NCBI GenBank assembly: GCA_030613745.1
Contig: JAUWLK010000184.1
Coordinates: forward strand, 1-5,585
Origin: Flavobacteriaceae bacterium
Lineage (GTDB): Bacteria; Bacteroidota; Bacteroidia; Flavobacteriales; Flavobacteriaceae
Length of the DNA stretch: 5,585 bases
Reading direction: 5' to 3'
This document shows, in pieces, positions 1 to 5,585 of the stretch. The notes beneath the pieces were generated by a model. That model was given only the letters and a program-made list of their open reading frames with translations. It was not told where the DNA came from and did no database searches. Each line of letters opens with the position of its first letter. The stretch's first letter is position 1. Position numbers and translations under genes: made by a program.

Positions 1-126
1 GGAACATCAATAGTAGAAATTGTTTCAAACTGTAATTCTGGCTGGAAAATGAATCCAGTAAAATCTAATGAATGGCTCGAAGAAAACATGTTGGCATATT
101 TTCCTTTAGGAGATATAAAAAAATAA
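1..126 (+). CDS. korB: 2-oxoacid:ferredoxin oxidoreductase beta subunit, C-terminal end (partial)
   Basis: The frame is open from base 1 and ends in TAA at 124-126, giving the last 41 residues of a protein that starts left of the window. The visible end contains IVEIVSNCNSGWKMNP, then a WLEENM segment, and closes with YFPLGDIKK. I recognise this from memory as the C-terminus of the thiamine-diphosphate-binding beta subunit of 2-oxoglutarate/2-oxoisovalerate:ferredoxin oxidoreductases of Bacteroidota. The enzyme is cytoplasmic; it decarboxylates a 2-oxoacid, makes the acyl-CoA and passes electrons to ferredoxin. The ThDP- and cluster-binding parts lie outside the window and cannot be checked. 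The matching gamma subunit begins 93 nt downstream on the same strand, which strongly supports the call. Substrate choice (2-oxoglutarate or branched-chain 2-oxoacid, Kor or Vor) cannot be decided from this tail. Confidence 0.85.
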   Translation, partial: GTSIVEIVSNCNSGWKMNPVKSNEWLEENMLAYFPLGDIKK

Positions 127-156
127 ACTGGAAGACAAAAGTCAGATGCAAGAAAA

Positions 157-177
157 AAGACGAAAGACGCAAGACTG
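157..177 (+). repeat. Short heptamer tandem repeat in the korB-korC spacer
   Basis: Three consecutive 7-nt units, AAGACGA, AAGACGC and AAGACTG, fill this stretch, and another AAGAC lies at 132-136. The spacer from 127 to 219 is very poor in T on this strand and rich in A and G, unlike the T-rich gaps elsewhere in the window. It lies between two genes of one expected operon, so it is probably transcribed into the mRNA. It has no obvious hairpin. A role in translation of the downstream gene, a genome-wide intergenic repeat family, or simple slippage-derived sequence are all possible. Confidence 0.55.
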
Positions 178-219
178 ACAAAAGTAAAGTGAAATGCAAA
201 ACAAATTAAACTAGAAGAA

Positions 220-783
220 ATGACTGAAGAAATAATTATTGCAGGATTTGGTGGACAAGGTGTTTTATCTATGGGTAAAATTTTAGCCTATTCAGGTATT
301 ATGCAAGATCAGGAAGTGAGTTGGATGCCATCATATGGACCTGAAATGCGTGGAGGAACTGCTAATGTTGCTGTTATTTTAAGTGATGATCGGATCAGTT
401 CACCCATCTTGAATGAATTTGATACTGCTATTATTTTGAATCAACAGTCTATGGATAAATTTGAAAGTATGGTTAAACCTGGCGGTTTACTACTTTATGA
501 TCCTAATGGAATTACACACCATCCTGAGCGGAAAGATATTACTATTGCAACAATAGAAGGGGCAAAAGAAGCCTCTAACTTAAAAAACAAAAAAACCTTT
601 AATATGGTGGTATTGGGTGCTTTCTTAAAAGTTCACCCTATTGTAAAAATGGATAATGTACACAAAGGTTTAGAAAAATCATTACCTGAAAGACATCACC
701 ATATGATCCCTCTTAATGAAGAAGCTATTAAAGTAGGTATGGACAAAGTCCAGATTATTCAAAATCTTAAAGAGCTTGTATAA
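220..783 (+). CDS. korC: 2-oxoacid:ferredoxin oxidoreductase gamma subunit
   Basis: This is a complete 187-residue protein, the usual size for a stand-alone gamma subunit of the pyruvate/ketoisovalerate:ferredoxin oxidoreductase family (POR domain). It opens with the family's glycine-rich loop IIIAGFGGQG (residues 5-14), followed by SYGPEMRGG (38-46), a conserved family segment, and a later YDPNGI turn (93-98). In the assembled enzyme this subunit packs with alpha and beta and helps bind CoA; it carries no Fe-S cysteine motif and none is seen here. It follows korB on the same strand and is probably co-transcribed with it. The start at 220 is chosen because the conserved beta strand begins five residues in; AGAAG just upstream (213-217) is too close to the ATG to be a good ribosome site. 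The histidine cluster HHH at 159-161 is visible but has no known role. Product family is near certain; the exact 2-oxoacid is not. Confidence 0.92.
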   Translation: MTEEIIIAGFGGQGVLSMGKILAYSGIMQDQEVSWMPSYGPEMRGGTANVAVILSDDRISSPILNEFDTAIILNQQSMDKFESMVKPGGLLLYDPNGITHHPERKDITIATIEGAKEASNLKNKKTFNMVVLGAFLKVHPIVKMDNVHKGLEKSLPERHHHMIPLNEEAIKVGMDKVQIIQNLKELV

Positions 784-861
784 TCAATTTGAAATCAGGT
801 ATTATTTTAACGATTTATATATACTCAAATTTTTTAATCTTAATTTTATACAATAATTTAC

Positions 862-869
862 TACATTTG
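862..869 (+). promoter_or_regulatory. Possible Bacteroidota -7 promoter element
   Basis: TACATTTG matches the Bacteroidota sigma-ABfr -7 consensus TAnnTTTG exactly. Transcription from it would begin near 875, leaving a leader of roughly 70 nt before the ATG at 947. No TTG is present at the expected -33 spacing, so the match is only half a promoter and could be chance in A/T-rich DNA. The rest of the 784-946 gap shows no gene and no clear terminator for the kor genes. Confidence 0.3.
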
Positions 870-946
870 CTGTTTTAAATTAGCTTACCCCTTCAATTAT
901 TTTTAATATAAAAGCTTAAAATTTAATTTTTAAATTAATTTTTTAA

Positions 947-1687
947 ATGGTAAAGAACATACTTTTGGTATTATTTGTAGGGTTTATTTCATTAACCAAT
1001 ATTTCTTGGAAATCTAGAGGTATTGATCCAGTTAAACCACATCTTAAAGAGTTTAGCAATTATTCTCAAGACTTATACAACAAACTAAACAGTACAAATC
1101 TAAACTTTGAAGTATTTAAATATGCTTTAAAAGGTTATATAAAATTGAAGTCTAATAATAAATTAAATAATTCTGAATATTTAACTATTATTGACATGAG
1201 TTTATCTTCAAATTCTGATCGTTTTTTTATTATTGATATGAAAAATAATAAAATTGATCATCAAAGTGTAGTTGCTCATGGTGCAAATACCGGATTAGAA
1301 TTTGCTAAAAACTTTTCAAATACAATGAGTAGTCATAAAACCAGTTTGGGTTTTTATAGAACTGCTGAAACCTATTTTGGAAAACACGGTTTATCACTAC
1401 GCTTAGATGGATTAGAATTCTCAAATAATAATGCACGTAAAAGAGCCATTGTTATTCATTCAGCCAAATACGTTAGTGATAAATTTATATTAAACAATGG
1501 CAGGCTTGGTAGAAGTTGGGGATGCCCCGCAATACCTGATAAAGATTACAAAGAAATTATTCAAAAAATAAAAAAGGGTAGTATTCTATTTATATATGCT
1601 CCTAATAAAAATTATTTAAACAAATCTAGTTTGGCAAGTAGTGATGTTAATATTTTTTTTAATAATCAAATTACCGCAGATCATTAA
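947..1687 (+). CDS. Exported YkuD_2-family L,D-transpeptidase-like protein
   Basis: This 246-residue protein starts with a signal peptide: basic MVKN, a hydrophobic run to about residue 18, and no lipobox cysteine, so it is expected to be released into the periplasm. The core matches the murein L,D-transpeptidase catalytic-domain family YkuD_2. Features are a strand pair around YLTIIDMSL (78-86) and FFIIDMKN (93-100), VVAHG (108-112), KHGLSLRLDGLE (146-157), AIVIHSAKY (167-175) and GRLGRSWGCPAIP (185-197). H171 and C193 are the likely catalytic pair, with R189 near the active site. The usual S-H-G-C of classic YkuD enzymes is S-W-G-C here. L,D-transpeptidases form 3-3 peptidoglycan cross-links or attach proteins to stem peptides; for YkuD_2 members the actual reaction is less established. 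The start is fixed by an in-frame TAA immediately before the ATG (944-946). The 3' end overlaps the converging gene by 4 nt. Confidence 0.85.
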   Translation: MVKNILLVLFVGFISLTNISWKSRGIDPVKPHLKEFSNYSQDLYNKLNSTNLNFEVFKYALKGYIKLKSNNKLNNSEYLTIIDMSLSSNSDRFFIIDMKNNKIDHQSVVAHGANTGLEFAKNFSNTMSSHKTSLGFYRTAETYFGKHGLSLRLDGLEFSNNNARKRAIVIHSAKYVSDKFILNNGRLGRSWGCPAIPDKDYKEIIQKIKKGSILFIYAPNKNYLNKSSLASSDVNIFFNNQITADH

Positions 1688-3321
1688 TCCAATTTAAATA
1701 ATATTTTTCTCACTTTTTCATCATACCCATAAATATCTTTGTAAAAAATAAGTCTGTTATTTGCGTTTACTGTACAAGTTATATATTGAATGTACAAAGG
1801 TAATTTCTTATTAAACATCATATTTTTCTCTTTTTTCTTATCAATATAAGCATACACGCTATCCAAAGTAAATAAATTATTATCAATATTTAATAAGGTA
1901 TCAGCCAATTGTAATGCATTTTGCACTCTAATACAACCATGGCTATAAGCTCTAATATCACGATAAAAGTAGTATTTAGTTGGAGTATCGTGTAAGTAAA
2001 TAGAATACTTATTATTAAATATAAATTTAACCAAACCCAATGCATTAGATGTGCCTCCTTTTTGACGAATGTAATAATGAAAATTTTTTTTATAAATTGT
2101 ATCCCATTTGATACTGTCTAGAGAAATTCTTTTAAACTTATTTGAAAAAACTTCATAATTATTTCTTTCCATATAAGATGTATCTTTTTTTGCTTTAACT
2201 AATATTTCATTTACTGAAATACTTGTAGGCACATTCCAATACGGATAAGCAACTAAATAGTTTAGTTTACTGTAAACTTCAGGAGTTTTATTTCTTACTG
2301 TACCAACTACAACATTAGACCTAAATTGTAAAGTGTCATTTTTATAAAATTTTATAAAATAAGCAGGAATATTTACATATATAAAAGTCGGTTCCCAGGC
2401 TTTTTTCCAACGCCAACGTTCTAAACTAATTGCGGCGTTTTGATAATATTCTAACGGACTTATAGATAAAGCCATTGCTGTGTTTTTCCCAACTACACCA
2501 TCATTAGTTAAACCATGATCTGTTTGAAATTTTTTTAAACCACTTATAAATTCTGAATCACTTGATCTTTTTAAAATATAACGATGATTTATTAAAGCTT
2601 CTTTAGCTTGTTTATATGTTTTTAAAGAATCTTCCTTATAATTAATAACATTTATTTTTTCTTTAGATAATTCGGCTAGCTTAATATATTTTTGTAAAGC
2701 ATTTTGTAAATTTTTATATCCTTCATGCTGTGGTTGTAAAGCAAATAAATAATCAAAAATACTATCTTTCTCTACAGCAGTTGCATAATATTTTGGCAAA
2801 TCAATTGTAAAAAGTTTTCTTTCAATCGTTGTTAAAGAATCAATATTTTCAATCTTTCCAAAATTTAAATGCTTTCCAAATAACATATAATTATCACTTA
2901 AAAAAAGTTCTAATAATGCAACTTCTTTATACATATTATCAAGTGATTTTACTTTCTTCAATCTTTTAATCAATTTTTGAAAATCATCAGATTTATAATC
3001 TTTAGAATCCAATCCAAAATAATTAGCATGATTAAAGATATTTAAAAGTGAATCACCCAAAGTATTCAAATGCAAAGAATCATTTACCCAAACGGCTTTA
3101 TAATTGTTTTTTTGATAAAAATTTTCAATCCAATCTTTATTAAAAAAAATATTTTCTTTTAAAATTTCATTTAAATTTTTGGCTAAATAAGAATGTATTT
3201 CCTCTTGAGGTTGAGGTTGAATTTCTGGTATTATTATTTTCTCTTCTTCCGTTTTTAAAGAACAAGAATAAATAATACTAAAGATCAATAGAATGAGAAG
3301 AGGGTATTTCATCACAAGCAT
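1684..3321 (-). CDS. YcbB/LdtD-like L,D-transpeptidase, lipoprotein
   Basis: This 545-residue protein has the layout of YcbB-type L,D-transpeptidases. A hydrophobic signal (5-18) leads to C20 in IIYSC, a plausible lipobox, then an acidic and Pro/Gln linker (25-42). The helical scaffold region spans about 60-215 and includes NNYKAVWVN (72-80), typical of the family. A peptidoglycan-binding-1-like segment, GLKKFQTDHGLTNDGVVG, lies at 261-278. The YkuD catalytic domain runs from about 312 to 480 with YLHD (442-445) and SHGCIRV (460-466). C463 is the predicted nucleophile, with H444, H461 and R465 alongside. It should form 3-3 cross-links in periplasmic peptidoglycan; whether it is anchored in the inner or outer membrane is not evident. 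The E. coli relative is held by a transmembrane helix, so lipid anchoring is a lineage difference. Start may be the ATG at 3321 or, equally well, the in-frame ATG at 3312, which gives a tidier MK-type signal. Its start is 75 nt beyond the protease stop. Confidence 0.92.
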   Translation of the reverse strand: MLVMKYPLLILLIFSIIYSCSLKTEEEKIIIPEIQPQPQEEIHSYLAKNLNEILKENIFFNKDWIENFYQKNNYKAVWVNDSLHLNTLGDSLLNIFNHANYFGLDSKDYKSDDFQKLIKRLKKVKSLDNMYKEVALLELFLSDNYMLFGKHLNFGKIENIDSLTTIERKLFTIDLPKYYATAVEKDSIFDYLFALQPQHEGYKNLQNALQKYIKLAELSKEKINVINYKEDSLKTYKQAKEALINHRYILKRSSDSEFISGLKKFQTDHGLTNDGVVGKNTAMALSISPLEYYQNAAISLERWRWKKAWEPTFIYVNIPAYFIKFYKNDTLQFRSNVVVGTVRNKTPEVYSKLNYLVAYPYWNVPTSISVNEILVKAKKDTSYMERNNYEVFSNKFKRISLDSIKWDTIYKKNFHYYIRQKGGTSNALGLVKFIFNNKYSIYLHDTPTKYYFYRDIRAYSHGCIRVQNALQLADTLLNIDNNLFTLDSVYAYIDKKKEKNMMFNKKLPLYIQYITCTVNANNRLIFYKDIYGYDEKVRKILFKLD

Positions 3322-3346
3322 CTTTACAACATTCAGTAATAAAGAT

Positions 3347-3376
3347 AAAAAAAAGCTACCATTTAGGTAGCTTTTT
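3347..3376 (-). terminator. Rho-independent terminator of the S8 protease gene
   Basis: Positions 3350-3360 and 3366-3376 form a perfect 11-bp inverted repeat (GGTAGCTTTTT against AAAAAGCTACC) around a 5-nt loop. Read on the minus strand the stem runs into eight consecutive T (complement of 3347-3354). It sits about 20 nt after the protease stop, so it most likely ends that transcript. On the plus strand it would have only a five-T tail, and no plus-strand gene ends nearby. A second, A/T-only inverted repeat (3382-3388 with 3394-3400) overlaps the protease stop codon but is too weak to call by itself. Confidence 0.85.
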
Positions 3377-3396
3377 AGAAGTTAATTTATATAAAA

Positions 3397-4617
3397 TTAA
3401 TTATGTGCTATTATATCTGAATTTCCATCAGGGTCACCATTTACTGTTCCATCAGAACCTACATTCCCTAATAACAACAAACCACAAACGTGTGGAGCTG
3501 CCATTGATGTTCCACTAATTGTGTTATAACCTCCACTTTTCCAAGTAGATGATATAGATACACCTGGAGCACAAAACTCAATTGGCGGATTACCGTAATT
3601 TGAAAAATAAGCAAAATTATCATTAATATCCATTGCAGAAACTGTATAGATATTTGCGTGATTAGCTCTTGCAGGTGAATGATTATTGGCATCATCACTT
3701 TCGTTACCAGCAGCTAAAGCAAATTTCACACCTGAAGCAGCGGCATTTATTACAGCATCATCTAAAGCAGTTGAAACTCCACCACCTAAACTCATATTTG
3801 CCACATCACCATTTTGACCATTTGCAGCAACATAATCAACACCAGAAATAACACCAGATATTGAACCACTACCTCTTCGATCTAAAACTCTAACGGCAAC
3901 TAAAGTAGCACCAGGAGCAACACCAATAACACCAATTTCATTATCTAATGCAGCAACTGTTCCAGCTACGTGTGTACCGTGTCCATTTTGATCGTCAGCA
4001 TCACCTCTAACATAACTAACACTTCTAGCAACATCAACATTTAAATCAGGATGATCTAAATCAATACCTGAATCAATTATCCAGGCAGTTTCACCTCCAT
4101 TATAAGTAGATCCACCACCAACACGAATAATACCCCAAGGAATTTCTTCAGCTGGAGCAGGTTTTACAGGCTTACCCTTATAAATTGTAATTGGAGATAA
4201 AGTAATCATGTAATCTTGCTCAACACTTTTTATGCGAGTATCTTTTTTTAATTCAGCCAATTGATTTTTTGATAATTTAGCAGTAAATCCATTTAAAGCA
4301 TAACCAAAAGTATGCACAATATTTTCTTTAGAAAGTCCTACTTTAGAAAATGTGTTTGGTATTTCTGACTTTAACATAGTCATTTTATCATTATACTTTA
4401 AGTTTTTTATTGTTGTAGATTTTGCAGCATAATTTTTGTTAAAAACAACAACATATTGTCCTTCTATAGGAGTTGAAGTATATTTAGCTACTGATGCTTT
4501 TTCTTGTACAGATTGCAAATCTATATCGCCACTTTCAGTATTACAACTAACTGTTAATAATAAGATTGATACTACAAATAGGGAGAGAAATTTGAAAATT
4601 AATTTTGTTTTTTTCAT
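3397..4617 (-). CDS. S8 family subtilisin-like serine protease with I9 propeptide, probable lipoprotein
   Basis: This 406-residue protein begins with a signal peptide (MKKTK, hydrophobic 7-23) ending in LTVSC, with C25 as the likely lipidated residue. An inhibitor-I9-type propeptide follows at about 53-140 (GQYVVVFN to IKSVEQDYMITL). It would assist folding and be cut off, which would free the mature enzyme from any lipid anchor. The peptidase domain covers about 160-385, with catalytic D182 in WIIDSGIDLDHPDL, H213 in NGHGTHVAGT, oxyanion N305 in LAAGNESDD and S371 in ISGTSMAAPHV. All key residues are intact, so it should be active, resembling the proteinase K/thermitase-like branch. Only about 20 residues follow the domain, rich in Gly, Asp and Asn, and there is no type IX secretion C-terminal domain. 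Substrate is unknown. The start is preceded by an A/T-rich leader without a Shine-Dalgarno site. It has its own terminator, so it is probably a single-gene transcript. Confidence 0.93.
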   Translation of the reverse strand: MKKTKLIFKFLSLFVVSILLLTVSCNTESGDIDLQSVQEKASVAKYTSTPIEGQYVVVFNKNYAAKSTTIKNLKYNDKMTMLKSEIPNTFSKVGLSKENIVHTFGYALNGFTAKLSKNQLAELKKDTRIKSVEQDYMITLSPITIYKGKPVKPAPAEEIPWGIIRVGGGSTYNGGETAWIIDSGIDLDHPDLNVDVARSVSYVRGDADDQNGHGTHVAGTVAALDNEIGVIGVAPGATLVAVRVLDRRGSGSISGVISGVDYVAANGQNGDVANMSLGGGVSTALDDAVINAAASGVKFALAAGNESDDANNHSPARANHANIYTVSAMDINDNFAYFSNYGNPPIEFCAPGVSISSTWKSGGYNTISGTSMAAPHVCGLLLLGNVGSDGTVNGDPDGNSDIIAHN

Positions 4618-5018
4618 TTAAGTAATTTTTATTTATTTGTTAATATTAATTTAAAATTCTAACTAATATACATTTTTTTTTGAAAAAACTAATTTATTGA
4701 TACTAAAGCGACTAATTTTTCTACTAATTTACAAATATGATATTGTTTATCAATAAATACACTATGCTGTTTCCAGACAAGAAAAAAGTACAAATATTTA
4801 TTCAATACAAAACAGATAATCAACGTTTTATATTAAAATATAACTTATTGAAAATCTTTATAGTTTGAAATTTTTGTTAAATGAAAGTGTGAGTTTTTGA
4901 TTAAATTTTATAACTACTTTTTTTATAAACAAAATATTGTTAATAAATGCAACAGGCCACAAAAAAATTATGATTATTAAAAATGGAATTCAATAACCTA
5001 ATTTATTGTAAATTTTAA
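4618..5018. other. A/T-rich intergenic region upstream of the protease and downstream of pyrD
   Basis: These 401 nt contain no gene I can support. Both flanking genes are on the minus strand, so the region should hold the pyrD 3' end and the protease promoter. I found no exact TAnnTTTG element on the minus strand and no G/C-containing hairpin with a T-tract for pyrD. Visible items are a cluster of ACTAAT repeats at 4662-4728, a small TGATA-N5-TATCA palindrome at 4738-4752, and a 43-codon plus-strand reading frame at 4737-4868 with no recognisable similarity. Confidence 0.6.
4688..4730. repeat. Cluster of ACTAATTT direct repeats upstream of the protease gene
   Basis: ACTAATTT occurs exactly at 4688-4695, 4711-4718 and 4723-4730. 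The shorter ACTAAT is also at 4662-4667, and a near copy, ACTAAA, at 4702-4707. On the minus strand these read AAATTAGT and lie about 45-115 nt upstream of the protease ATG, where a promoter or regulator site would be expected. The spacing is irregular (26, 14, 9 and 12 nt between starts), which argues against a simple helical-phase array. Chance in A/T-rich DNA remains possible. Confidence 0.35.
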
Positions 5019-5585
5019 TTAACTGATTATTAAATTTTTATTAATTTTTTTAACTAGAGTTGGTCCTTCATAAATAAATCCGGTATAAATTTGTACCAAA
5101 TCGGCTCCGGCATCTAATTTTTCCTGGGCATCTTTTGCAGAATGGACTCCTCCTACTCCAATTATTGGGAAAGCTTTATTTGATTTTTGTGCAAGAAAAC
5201 GAATAACTTCGGTTGAACGTTTTTCAACTGGCTTACCGCTTAAGCCACCTGTTTCTACTTTTTTAACTGATTGTAGATTTTCTCTTGAAAGTGTTGTATT
5301 GGTTGCAATAACTCCTGCAATTTTAGTTTCCTTTACAATATCAATAATATCTAGTAATTGATTATCTGTTAAATCCGGAGCTATTTTTAATAGTATTGGT
5401 TTAGGTTTCCTTTTCTTATTATTCTCTTTCTGTAAAGTATTTAACAATTTGGTAAGTGGTTCTTTATCTTGTAGTGCTCTTAAATTAGGTGTGTTTGGCG
5501 AACTTACATTTACCACAAAATAATCAACTACATCAAATAAGGCATTAAAACATATAAGGTAATCATCAACAGCATTTTCATTAGG
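5019..5585 (-). CDS. pyrD: Quinone-dependent dihydroorotate dehydrogenase (class 2), C-terminal half (partial)
   Basis: The minus-strand frame is open to the right edge and gives 188 residues, a little over half of a class 2 enzyme; the N-terminus lies outside the window. The fragment begins PNENAVDDY and carries FVVNVSSPNTPNLR (23-36). The second Ser of SSPNT (S29) corresponds to the class 2 catalytic base. FMN-site elements follow: ILLKIAPDLT (64-73, Lys67), ATNTTLSRE (94-102), GGLSGKP (113-119), IIGVGGV (141-147) and VQIYTGFIYEGP (164-175). A serine base, not cysteine, marks class 2, which passes electrons from dihydroorotate to membrane quinones in the fourth step of UMP synthesis. A GTG at 5514-5516 is an internal valine codon inside the conserved motif, not the start. 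No clear terminator follows the stop. The neighbouring genes are unrelated in function. Confidence 0.95.
   Translation of the reverse strand, partial: PNENAVDDYLICFNALFDVVDYFVVNVSSPNTPNLRALQDKEPLTKLLNTLQKENNKKRKPKPILLKIAPDLTDNQLLDIIDIVKETKIAGVIATNTTLSRENLQSVKKVETGGLSGKPVEKRSTEVIRFLAQKSNKAFPIIGVGGVHSAKDAQEKLDAGADLVQIYTGFIYEGPTLVKKINKNLIIS

Noticed and set aside
3382..3400. A/T-only 7-bp inverted repeat overlapping the protease stop as a terminator
   Set aside because: It has no G-C pairs and is overshadowed by the 11-bp hairpin with a T-tract directly downstream.
3468..3698. A 76-codon minus-strand reading frame inside the protease gene
   Set aside because: It is a shifted frame within the S8 protease, whose conserved catalytic motifs fix the true frame; the product is low-complexity and resembles nothing.
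3669..3851. A 60-codon plus-strand frame coding a His/Gln-rich product
   Set aside because: It lies antisense to the protease catalytic domain, and its odd composition is what the reverse complement of Ala/Gly/Asn codons would give.
4436..4621. A 61-codon plus-strand frame antisense to the protease start
   Set aside because: It covers the reverse of the protease signal peptide and propeptide start, with no recognisable domain.
4738..4752. TGATATTGTTTATCA, a 5-bp palindrome with a 5-nt spacer, as an operator
   Set aside because: Arms this short are expected by chance in DNA this rich in A and T, and it lies more than 120 nt from the protease start.
5514..5516. GTG as the start codon of pyrD
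   Set aside because: The frame stays open to the right edge and the preceding 23 residues (PNENAVDDY to DYF) fit class 2 dihydroorotate dehydrogenases; this GTG codes the first Val of the VVNVSSPNTP motif.
1..5585. Search by eye for CRISPR arrays, tRNA or rRNA genes, insertion sequences, toxin-antitoxin pairs and phage genes
   Set aside because: No regular repeat-spacer pattern, no tRNA-like cloverleaf or rRNA sequence, and no transposase, integrase or phage protein was recognised on either strand.

Overview
The window looks like ordinary chromosome from a member of the Bacteroidota. The DNA is strongly A+T-rich, gene starts have A/T-rich leaders rather than clear Shine-Dalgarno sites, and two genes begin with lipoprotein signal peptides. 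The proteins also have a Bacteroidota look: separate 2-oxoacid:ferredoxin oxidoreductase subunits, a YkuD_2-type L,D-transpeptidase, and a lipoprotein-type S8 protease ending in a short Gly/Asp/Asn-rich tail. The separate korB/korC genes resemble Bacteroidales-type anaerobes. The class 2 (quinone-linked) dihydroorotate dehydrogenase suggests a quinone-based electron transport chain. Placement below phylum level is a guess.

Layout, left to right. Positions 1-126 (+) hold the last 41 codons of the beta subunit of a 2-oxoacid:ferredoxin oxidoreductase (korB). A 93-nt purine-rich spacer with a short 7-nt tandem repeat follows, then the complete gamma subunit (korC, 220-783, +). After a 163-nt A/T-rich gap comes an exported YkuD_2-family L,D-transpeptidase-like protein (947-1687, +). 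It converges on, and overlaps by 4 nt, a large YcbB/LdtD-like L,D-transpeptidase lipoprotein (1684-3321, -). Upstream of the latter, on the same strand, is a subtilisin-like (S8) protease with an I9 propeptide and a lipoprotein signal (3397-4617, -). A strong hairpin terminator lies between these two minus-strand genes. A gene-poor A/T-rich stretch (4618-5018) separates the protease from the C-terminal half of quinone-dependent dihydroorotate dehydrogenase (pyrD, 5019-5585, -), whose N-terminus lies beyond the right edge.

How the genes relate. korB and korC encode parts of one cytoplasmic enzyme that joins 2-oxoacid oxidation, CoA thioester formation and ferredoxin reduction. The middle three genes form a cell-envelope block: two different L,D-transpeptidases, expected to act on peptidoglycan stem peptides or attached proteins, and one secreted protease. 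pyrD is a pyrimidine-synthesis housekeeping gene. I see no CRISPR array, tRNA, rRNA, transposase, integrase or phage gene, and no evidence of a new multi-gene system. The points most worth a second look are the tail-to-tail overlap of the two L,D-transpeptidase genes, the heptamer-repeat spacer in the kor operon, the terminator placed just before the YcbB-like start, and a cluster of ACTAATTT repeats upstream of the protease.
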